Source of the DNA: an uncultured Maritalea sp.
Lineage (GTDB): Bacteria > Pseudomonadota > Alphaproteobacteria > Rhizobiales > Devosiaceae
Assembly (NCBI GenBank): GCA_913055925.1
Contig: CAJXLH010000178.1
Span: 1-6,004, forward strand
Reading direction: 5' to 3'
Length of the DNA stretch: 6,004 bases
Shown: positions 1 to 3,851 of the stretch, in pieces
Numbering within the stretch: the first letter of the stretch is position 1
Layout: each line of letters begins with the position of its first letter
Made by a program: the position numbers and the translations under genes
Notes under the pieces: generated by a model
The model's input: the letters and a program-made list of their open reading frames with translations, nothing else
What the model was told of the DNA's origin: nothing
The model's database searches: none

Positions 1-368
1 CGCCAGCCCCAAGCAAGCTTAGCGATATAGAGCATCGCGATAATCTCAATGCCGGCGAAGAAGATGTAGTGCATCTGCAATGACCCACCGCCGACGATGA
101 AAAGCGTGGTGAGAACAACCGCGACAAAGTTAGCAATTCGATTGGCTTTCCGCGGCAAGATGCGTGACAAGAAGATCATCGCAATTCCCACTTCAACCAG
201 CACTGCGGCGACCAGCAAGAAGGCAGGCGTGATAACCATGCCATCAGTGGTAACACCGGTTGCAAGCTGGTCCAGCGTGCCTGGATAGACGAACCCAATA
301 ATGTCGGCGAAGGCCATATTGAGCATCACCACAATCCACAATGTTGAAATCTTTGTTTGCACTTGCAT
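1..368 (-). CDS. DUF6326-like small integral membrane protein (3' end outside window)
   Basis: The minus-strand frame from the ATG at 368 stays open to base 1 and gives 122 residues, so the C-terminus is missing. The start is well supported by a strong Shine-Dalgarno (AAGGAGAG on the minus strand, 382-375) six bases upstream. The protein begins MQVQTKISTLWIVVMLNMAF and reads as four hydrophobic helices at about residues 9-29, 47-69, 78-95 and 100-121. A short basic loop (SRILPRKANR, 68-77) lies between helices 2 and 3. The opening 'KISTLWIVVMLNMAFADI', the 'ITPAFLLVAAVLVEVGIAMIFLS' helix and the family size of about 140 residues match what I recall of DUF6326 proteins, which have no established function. 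It is divergent from a TetR repressor, with palindromic operators between them, so it is probably repressed by that regulator. A small transport-related or stress-response membrane protein is possible but unproven. Being a real gene is near certain; the family name is from recall. Confidence 0.85.
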   Translation of the reverse strand, partial: MQVQTKISTLWIVVMLNMAFADIIGFVYPGTLDQLATGVTTDGMVITPAFLLVAAVLVEVGIAMIFLSRILPRKANRIANFVAVVLTTLFIVGGGSLQMHYIFFAGIEIIAMLYIAKLAWGW

Positions 369-396
369 CTCGAACTCTCCTTAGCAACCCGCACTC

Positions 397-407
397 ATAC
401 AATGTAC
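397..407. promoter_or_regulatory. Weak third copy of the TetR-type operator
   Basis: ATACA-A-TGTAC matches the ATACA-N-TGTAT palindrome of the two stronger sites except for the last base. Its centre (402) is 13 bases from the centre of the strong site at 408-422. It lies between the predicted DUF6326 promoter and the DUF6326 start codon. It could be a low-affinity extra site or chance in AT-rich DNA. Confidence 0.35.
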
Positions 408-422
408 ATATACACTGTATAT
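408..422. promoter_or_regulatory. Palindromic operator 1, probable TetR-family binding site
   Basis: ATATACACTGTATAT is a perfect 15-base palindrome around the central C at 415, the size and form usual for TetR-family operators. The 14 bases at 407-420 recur exactly, inverted, at 445-458. It sits just upstream of the predicted -35 of the TetR gene and downstream of the predicted DUF6326 promoter, so one bound repressor could affect both genes. That the adjacent TetR protein is the binder is inferred from position. Confidence 0.7.
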
Positions 423-451
423 TTGATATTTCAGAGCAATAAACATACAGT
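423..451 (+). promoter_or_regulatory. Predicted promoter of the TetR gene
   Basis: TTGATA at 423-428 (five of six to TTGACA), a 17-base spacer and TACAGT at 446-451 (four of six to TATAAT). The -10 lies inside operator 2 and the -35 abuts operator 1, the expected arrangement for autorepression. Transcription would start near 458, leaving a leader of about 40 bases. Confidence 0.45.
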
Positions 452-465
452 GTATATGAGTCAAG
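437..465 (-). promoter_or_regulatory. Predicted promoter of the DUF6326 gene
   Basis: On the minus strand, CTTGAC (465-460) is a perfect alphaproteobacterial -35. At 17 bases follows TTATTG (442-437), a poor -10 with about half the consensus. Operator 2 fills the spacer between the two hexamers, which would block polymerase when occupied. The weak -10 makes the exact placement uncertain. Confidence 0.35.
445..455. promoter_or_regulatory. Palindromic operator 2, probable TetR-family binding site
   Basis: ATACA-G-TGTAT is a perfect 11-base palindrome centred on 450. Together with three flanking bases (445-458) it is the exact inverted copy of 407-420. The centres of the two strong sites are 35 bases apart. 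It overlaps the -10 of the predicted TetR promoter and the spacer of the predicted DUF6326 promoter. Confidence 0.7.
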
Positions 466-499
466 TTGATTACACAGATTAGGGTTAAATCGATCTGAT

Positions 500-1159
500 A
501 TGTCTGGAACGCGTCACGCTTTAACTGCGCAAAAAATCACTCAAAAGGCAGTAGAAATGGCTGACCAAAATGGTCTTGAGGCCCTTTCAATGCGCAAGCT
601 TGCCGGTGCGCTAAATGCAACGGCCATGTCGATCTACAACCATGTAAAAGGCAAGGAAGAGTTGCACACGCTCATGCTAGATCATGTGATCAATGAGTTC
701 GAGCACCCCGACATTGATGGCGAGTGGAAAACCATGCTGAAACGGCGCGCCATTTCCGTCTACGCGGCCCTTAAGCGGCACAAATGGGCACTTACGTTGA
801 TGCTCACAAAAAGCGCCCCGACGAGCGCAACTTTGCGCGATACCGATCGCGTGGTGGGCTGCCTTCGCAACGCTGGCTTTAGCTTTAAACAAGTTGATTG
901 GGCACACAACGCGATTGAGAGCCACATTTACGGTTACACCATCCAGGAGCTGAACTTTCCCGTTGAGCCAGACGAGTACCAATCAGCCGCGCAACATTTC
1001 TTGCCGCATATTTCACTTAAAGAATTCCCACACGCCCACGCCAGTGCCAAAGCGGTTGCCGATGGCGACTATCACGGCATGACGGATTTCGAATTTGGCC
1101 TTGATTTGCTGATCGAGAGCATTGCCGCTTGGCAAGCTAAAAACCAACAAGCTGAGTAA
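500..1159 (+). CDS. TetR/AcrR-family transcriptional repressor
   Basis: The 219-residue length is normal for the family. Residues about 8-55 form the N-terminal three-helix DNA-binding domain, with the helix-turn-helix in 'LSMRKLAGALNATAMSIYNHVKGKEEL' (29-55); the turn and recognition helix 'ATAMSIYNHVKGKEEL' are highly typical. The rest (about 60-215) is all-helical, the ligand-binding and dimer domain. Its 'IESHIYGYTIQE' (139-150) and 'FEFGLDLLIESIAA' (197-210) segments resemble the TetR_C_1 (PF02909) type. No clear Shine-Dalgarno precedes the ATG at 500. The start is kept because the DNA-binding domain begins at the usual distance from it; the next in-frame ATG (residue 20) would remove its first helix. 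It probably represses itself and the divergent DUF6326 gene through the ATACA-N-TGTAT sites at 397-455, with release by an unknown small molecule. It ends at a shared terminator. Confidence 0.93.
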   Translation: MSGTRHALTAQKITQKAVEMADQNGLEALSMRKLAGALNATAMSIYNHVKGKEELHTLMLDHVINEFEHPDIDGEWKTMLKRRAISVYAALKRHKWALTLMLTKSAPTSATLRDTDRVVGCLRNAGFSFKQVDWAHNAIESHIYGYTIQELNFPVEPDEYQSAAQHFLPHISLKEFPHAHASAKAVADGDYHGMTDFEFGLDLLIESIAAWQAKNQQAE

Positions 1160-1175
1160 CAAAAGCCGAGATAAA

Positions 1176-1205
1176 AAAACGCCCCGACCAAAATCGGGGC
1201 GTTTT
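1176..1205. terminator. Bidirectional rho-independent terminator between convergent genes
   Basis: A perfect 12-base-pair stem, AAAACGCCCCGA (1176-1187) with TCGGGGCGTTTT (1194-1205), closes a six-base loop, CCAAAA. Read on the plus strand it ends in TTTT and terminates the TetR gene, whose stop is 17 bases upstream. Read on the minus strand it is followed by seven T's (from A1173-1179) and terminates the transporter gene, which ends at 1270. It looks stronger on the minus strand because of the longer T run. Confidence 0.92.
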
Positions 1206-1269
1206 GAAAGTTGCTAAATTGCGCTCACATTCAATCCAGCATTAGTTTGCGGGTGGTTCGCCCACATCA

Positions 1270-1914
1270 TCAGACAGCGGCGTTCGTCGCCACTTGCCGA
1301 TCAGAAATAAACTGCCGTAGCAAATTGTACGGTGCCAATAGTGCAAACACCATTAGACCTTTGACGATCAAATCGCCAATCCCCAATGATACGTATAACG
1401 GCACTTCAGGTCCGAAGCTCAAAAGCGGCACACCAAAGCCCAAAGAACTATCGGCTTGGTTGAAGAAATTATCGATACCCACAAAGGCCGGCGCGAAGGC
1501 GAGCGTGAAGAACAACGCTGTATCGACAACCGAAGCGATACCCGACGAGATCAACGGTGCGCGCCACCATGATCCACCTCGCAAACGATGGAAGATTGAA
1601 ACGTCCAAAAGCTGCGCAAGCAAAAAGGCGGAGCCAGATGCAACAGCGATCCGCGGATTTGCCAAGGTGATGGATAGATATACGGCCAAGGAAAAACCAA
1701 CCAAAACCACCACACGAGCCGCTTTTGGTCCAAAGTGACGGTTGGTCAAATCGGTCACCAAAAAGGCAAACGGATAGGTGAACGCACCCCAGGTTAGAAT
1801 TTCTTTGAGATCAAGAACGCCGATTTTCGCATCGACGGGAATAGCCACCAAATAGTTTGATGACGTGACAACAATCGCCATGGCCGCAACGGCCAAGAAA
1901 AAGCGAGCGAGCAT
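1270..1914 (-). CDS. yhhQ: YhhQ-type queuosine precursor transporter
   Basis: This 214-residue inner-membrane protein belongs to the COG1738 / TIGR00697 vitamin-transport family, called YhhQ in E. coli, where it imports queuosine precursors (preQ0, preQ1) used to make the queuosine wobble base of tRNAs. Diagnostic segments are 'ILTWGAFTYPFAFLVTDLTNRHFGPKAAR' at 39-67, 'PRIAVASGSAFLLAQLLDVSIFHRL' at 87-111 and 'SSGIASVVDTALFF' at 123-136. Hydrophobic helices cover most of the chain, about six in all, with the conserved DLTNR and S..D.....F charged and polar residues buried between them. AGAGGTG on the minus strand (1928-1922) lies seven bases before the ATG at 1914 and fixes the start. It lies downstream of rpmB on the same strand, but a terminator intervenes, so it probably has its own weak promoter or depends on read-through. 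No preQ1 riboswitch is recognisable in the 135-base gap. Substrate is inferred from the family. Confidence 0.92.
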   Translation of the reverse strand: MLARFFLAVAAMAIVVTSSNYLVAIPVDAKIGVLDLKEILTWGAFTYPFAFLVTDLTNRHFGPKAARVVVLVGFSLAVYLSITLANPRIAVASGSAFLLAQLLDVSIFHRLRGGSWWRAPLISSGIASVVDTALFFTLAFAPAFVGIDNFFNQADSSLGFGVPLLSFGPEVPLYVSLGIGDLIVKGLMVFALLAPYNLLRQFISDRQVATNAAV

Positions 1915-1968
1915 GATAATGCACCTCTATATATGCAGCACTCCGGCAATGGACCGACGCCGCTGGTC

Positions 1969-2008
1969 AAAAAAAGATACCGCGAAACGTTTAGTGTCAC
2001 GCGGTACC
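1969..2008 (-). terminator. Rho-independent terminator of rpmB
   Basis: On the minus strand GGTACCGCG (2008-2000) pairs with CGCGGTATC (1984-1976), nine pairs including one G-T, around a 15-base loop, and runs straight into seven T's (1975-1969). It begins 42 bases after the rpmB stop codon, so most transcripts should end here before the transporter gene. The large loop may make it leaky. Confidence 0.85.
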
Positions 2009-2049
2009 CAACGAAATTCGTTTTTTAAAGAAATGCCGAGGCGCTACAA

Positions 2050-2334
2050 TTAAGCAGCGATTGCCTGACGGATTTCTTTTTTAACTGCCAATGCACGATC
2101 TGAAAGCTCAGTGTCTTTGGCTTTGAGCAAGTAAGCGTCCAAGCCGCCACGGTGCTCAACAGTGCGCAATGCTGCAGCTGATACTTTTAGTTTGATGTTG
2201 CGGCCCAAAGCCTCTGACATCAATGTTACATTGCACAAGTTAGGCAAAAACTTGCGGCGAGTCCGGTTGAGCGCGTGGCTCACATTGTTGCCAGACATCA
2301 CACCTTTGCCAGAAAGTTCACAACGCCGTGCCAT
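2050..2334 (-). CDS. rpmB: 50S ribosomal protein L28
   Basis: The 94-residue basic protein starts 'MARRCELSGKGVMSGNNVSHALNRTRRKFLPNL', the classic L28 opening, with the SGKG..GNNVSHA.N.T.R.F.PNL signature complete. The middle 'GRNIKLKVSAAALRTVEHRGGLDAYLL' (44-70) is the usual L28 core, and the tail 'LSDRALAVKKEIRQAIAA' has the alphaproteobacterial form. L28 is a component of the large ribosomal subunit that binds 23S rRNA near the exit-site region. Only the first residues carry a single cysteine (C5), so this is not the zinc-binding, four-cysteine version of the protein. The minus-strand AGGAA about nine bases upstream of the ATG at 2334 serves as ribosome binding site. It is a single-gene unit with its own promoter (2456-2428), a structured leader and a terminator (2008-1969). 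It is divergent from the DUF3108 gene. Confidence 0.98.
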   Translation of the reverse strand: MARRCELSGKGVMSGNNVSHALNRTRRKFLPNLCNVTLMSEALGRNIKLKVSAAALRTVEHRGGLDAYLLKAKDTELSDRALAVKKEIRQAIAA

Positions 2335-2361
2335 GTTTCAAATTCCTGTTCGATCCACAAA

Positions 2362-2401
2362 ACCTATTTCTATCCCCACCATCGCGTGAGGCCAAATAGG
2401 T
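2362..2401 (-). promoter_or_regulatory. Two-tier stem-loop in the rpmB leader RNA
   Basis: In the minus-strand transcript ACCTATTT (2401-2394) pairs perfectly with AAATAGGT (2369-2362). Inside, CCTCAC (2391-2386) pairs with GTGGGG (2379-2374; one G-T) around the loop GCGATG. The two stems are separated by a small internal loop (GG against ATAG). It starts about 20 bases after the predicted transcription start and ends 27 bases before the rpmB ATG, so it is entirely in the untranslated leader and does not cover the ribosome binding site. It could be a protein-binding site or an RNA-stabilising structure. Function is inference. Confidence 0.5.
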
Positions 2402-2427
2402 CTCAATTACTAGAAAAAGTCGCGTTT

Positions 2428-2456
2428 AAATAGATAAAGCCCCGCCATTAGTCAAG
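2428..2456 (-). promoter_or_regulatory. Promoter of rpmB
   Basis: On the minus strand CTTGAC (2456-2451) is followed after exactly 17 bases by CTATTT (2433-2428), a close match to the alphaproteobacterial housekeeping-sigma consensus CTTGAC-N17-CTATAT. Transcription would start near 2421, giving a leader of roughly 85 bases. A strong promoter fits a ribosomal protein gene. Confidence 0.75.
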
Positions 2457-2525
2457 CACTTCAAACCAAATTTCCCGCTAATTTGCCTTGAAAGCGCCAT
2501 TCGCTCTCGGCAGTGTGGATTTTAG

Positions 2526-3377
2526 ATGATTCGCGAGCATGCTCGTTTAGTTGACCAGCCGATAGGAATATCCGACATCGTGGCCCTGTTTTCAATCAAG
2601 TCTTTGTCTAAGCCTTTCTTCGCCATCGCCATTGCATGCTTCGCCTCTCAAAGTATCGCCGCCTCTTTTTCTGCAGATGCGCGCTATGTGGTAACACTGC
2701 GCGGCGCAAACATTGCCGAAGTGGGCGTATCCTTTTCTGACAATGGCAAAAGCTACAATGTGGATATCAATGGCGATGTTGCGGGTCTTGCATCGCTCGT
2801 TGCGGCAGGCACGGCAAAATTAAGCTCATCTGGCACATCTACCGGTGCGCAACTTCAGTCCAAAAAATTCTCCATCGAAACACGGTCCAACGGAGATCGT
2901 TTCAATGTGAGTTTTCAGGCTAATGGCGGCAACGTCTCAAGTTTTCAAATCTTCCCGCCATTGTCTGAGAATAAAAACCGGGTGCCAGTGGCGGCAAAGC
3001 ACCGAAACGGGATCAACGATCCTGTTGCCGCCTTTTTGATCAAAGCCGACAGCCTTTCGCCTGAAATTTGCAACCGCACCCTGTCTGTTTTCACCGGCAT
3101 TGAGCGCTATGACATCGACCTTAGCTTTGCCGAAAACCAAACCGCCACATCAAAACGTACTGGCTATCAGGGCCCTGTTGTCTTGTGCCGTATGAAATAT
3201 CGCCCAATTTCTGGACACTTCACCAATTCAGACACCACCAACTATATGAAATCGAACCAACGATTCCTTGTTTGGTATGCGCCATTGGGTGACACGGGAT
3301 ATGCAATCCCCTATCGCGTGCTAATCGGCACAGCCTTTGGTGACCTATCCATGGTCCTGACACGCCTAAACCCCTAA
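2526..3377 (+). CDS. DUF3108 exported protein
   Basis: The open frame gives 283 residues. Residues 1-18 look unlike the rest. A GTG at codon 19 (2580) with AGGA at 2564-2567 would start a normal signal peptide: MALFSIKSLSKP, a hydrophobic core FFAIAIACFAS and a cleavage site near QSIA-ASFS (about residue 46). The 265-residue GTG form is therefore the more likely product. The mature part matches DUF3108 (PF11306): 'YVVTLRGANIAEVGVSF' (54-70), 'HRNGINDPVAAFL' (159-171), 'TLSVFTGIERYDIDLSF' (185-201), 'GPVVLCRMKYRPISGHF' (216-232) and the ending 'YAIPYRVLIGTAFGDLSMVLTRL' (259-281). C182 and C221 are the only mature cysteines and may form a disulfide. The pattern of short strands suggests a beta-rich periplasmic or envelope protein; DUF3108 has no settled function. 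It is transcribed away from rpmB. The 474-base gap to the helicase argues against a tight operon. Confidence 0.9.
   Translation: MIREHARLVDQPIGISDIVALFSIKSLSKPFFAIAIACFASQSIAASFSADARYVVTLRGANIAEVGVSFSDNGKSYNVDINGDVAGLASLVAAGTAKLSSSGTSTGAQLQSKKFSIETRSNGDRFNVSFQANGGNVSSFQIFPPLSENKNRVPVAAKHRNGINDPVAAFLIKADSLSPEICNRTLSVFTGIERYDIDLSFAENQTATSKRTGYQGPVVLCRMKYRPISGHFTNSDTTNYMKSNQRFLVWYAPLGDTGYAIPYRVLIGTAFGDLSMVLTRLNP
2534..2545. repeat. Perfect 12-base palindrome at the 5' edge of the DUF3108 frame
   Basis: CGAGCATGCTCG is exactly self-complementary. It lies inside the first codons of the longest DUF3108 frame but upstream of the GTG start at 2580 preferred here. There it would be in the untranslated leader or promoter region and could be an operator. 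No regulator can be assigned. Confidence 0.5.
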
Positions 3378-3401
3378 AATAGCGCACAAATTTGCGGTTT
3401 T
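3376..3401 (+). terminator. Weak candidate terminator of the DUF3108 gene
   Basis: Directly after the stop codon AAAA (3376-3379) can pair with TTTT (3398-3401), and CGCA (3383-3386) with TGCG (3393-3396), around CAAATT. The internal loop is TAG against G. The stem is short and the T run only four long, so termination may be partial or occur further on. A second weak candidate is at 3498-3522: AAAACTT paired with AAGTTTT, followed by T's. Confidence 0.3.
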
Positions 3402-3404
3402 GCA

Positions 3405-3412
3405 TTAACCAT
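3405..3412 (+). promoter_or_regulatory. Possible CtrA-type half site
   Basis: TTAACCAT is the form of the CtrA cell-cycle regulator motif commonly seen in alphaproteobacteria. Seven bases after TTAA comes CGTT instead of the second TTAA, so only one half is good. A near copy, TTAACGAT, is at 3503-3510. In AT-rich DNA such matches arise by chance, so this is a weak call. Confidence 0.25.
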
Positions 3413-3575
3413 AAACGTTCAGATTGGGTTCCCAATTCGGCACGTCAAAAGTTTTTTTGTTAAATTGCGCCTCAAAAACCACCAATTTCAGCGGGCGAAA
3501 ACTTAACGATAGAAGTTTTTTTGCCGCAATGTTCTTTAATTGAAGGCAAGATTAGTTAGGATTTTCGCAAAATTT

Positions 3576-3651
3576 ACCACAATTTAATCAAGATGAACGG
3601 CATTCGGCGATTTCAAGGTCAAAAAAGCCGTATTTCCGCTAAAATTGTGGT
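3576..3651 (+). repeat. 10-base perfect inverted repeat with alternative pairing partner
   Basis: ACCACAATTT (3576-3585) and AAATTGTGGT (3642-3651) are exact reverse complements with 56 bases between. Inside, ACGGC (3597-3601) and GCCGT (3627-3631) can form a second stem in line with the first. The GTGGT end of the right arm could instead pair with ACCAC at 3662-3666 over a 10-base loop, so two folds exclude each other. That is the layout of many RNA switches, though no ligand or terminator is evident. Confidence 0.5.
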
Positions 3652-3672
3652 CCAACTGTCAACCACCCACCA

Positions 3673-3678
3673 TATAAT
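3673..3678 (+). promoter_or_regulatory. Perfect TATAAT box, possible -10 of a helicase or small-RNA promoter
   Basis: TATAAT matches the -10 consensus completely, and transcription from it would begin near 3685, at the foot of the stem-loop at 3682-3734. No acceptable -35 is found 16-18 bases upstream and there is no extended -10, so an activator would be needed or the match is chance. If real it gives the helicase mRNA a leader of about 165 bases. Confidence 0.25.
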
Positions 3679-3681
3679 GTG

Positions 3682-3734
3682 GAGAACGAAATCAGAATCA
3701 TGGAGAAAACCCGATTCGATCCATGTTCGTTCTC
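3682..3734 (+). repeat. Large interrupted stem-loop upstream of the helicase gene
   Basis: GAGAACGAA (3682-3690) pairs with TTCGTTCTC (3726-3734), nine pairs, and CATGGA (3699-3704) pairs with TCCATG (3720-3725), six pairs. The two right arms are contiguous; the left arms are parted by an eight-base bulge (3691-3698), and the terminal loop is 15 bases. ATTTT follows the stem, too short for a confident terminator. All 15 pairs are Watson-Crick, which suggests a selected RNA fold or a protein-binding site. Confidence 0.6.
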
Positions 3735-3851
3735 ATTTTGTACCAAAAGTAAATCCAACGCTGTGTTGGCGTCACGTCCTGTTTCAAAATCGAACAGTTT
3801 TCATGTTCACTTTGAACACCCCAGCACCGCCACGAAAAGGACGTTTGTGAA

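Larger units (their letters stand above)
3378..3851 (+). other. 474-base AT-rich, structured intergenic region before the helicase
   Basis: No convincing protein gene lies here; the one open frame (3593-3850) lacks a ribosome binding site and looks like chance translation. The stretch holds many inverted repeats: ATTGGG-TT-CCCAAT at 3423-3436, AAATTG with CAATTT at 3462-3488, the 10-base pair of arms at 3576-3651, the large stem-loop at 3682-3734, CCAAC-GCTGT-GTTGG at 3755-3769 and TGTTCA-CTT-TGAACA at 3804-3818. The 11-base AAGTTTTTTTG occurs twice (3449-3459 and 3513-3523). Homology with a known RNA family was not recognised. It ends with the helicase ribosome binding site, AAGGA at 3837-3841, ten bases before the ATG. 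Confidence 0.7.

Noticed and set aside
97..288. Plus-strand open frame of 63 codons
   Set aside because: It lies wholly opposite the DUF6326 gene, is rich in T, S, A and K without domain sense and has no good ribosome binding site.
677..982. Minus-strand open frame of 101 codons
   Set aside because: Antisense shadow of the TetR gene, whose helix-turn-helix and helical C-terminus are clear in the other frame.
1211..1738. Plus-strand open frame of 175 codons
   Set aside because: Antisense to the YhhQ-type transporter and starts within the terminator-side gap; composition is not protein-like.
2011..2021. ACGAAATTCGT palindrome followed by T's as a plus-strand terminator
   Set aside because: The usable stem is only a few pairs with a tiny loop, and no plus-strand gene ends here.
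1915..2049. preQ1 riboswitch before the transporter
   Set aside because: The gap is mostly the rpmB terminator; the remaining leader lacks the C-rich loop and A-rich tail expected for preQ1-I, and I could not see another known class.
2162..2389. Plus-strand open frame of 75 codons
   Set aside because: It overlaps rpmB and its leader on the opposite strand; no family resemblance.
3449..3523. Two copies of AAGTTTTTTTG as a CRISPR-like or mobile-element repeat
   Set aside because: Only two copies, low complexity and no regular spacing or target-site duplication; retained only as part of the intergenic description.
3593..3850. Plus-strand 85-codon frame ending just before the helicase start
   Set aside because: No Shine-Dalgarno before its ATG, an unlikely residue mix (many H, R, W, F with no domain pattern), and it runs through the inverted repeats, so the stretch is better read as RNA structure or noncoding DNA.
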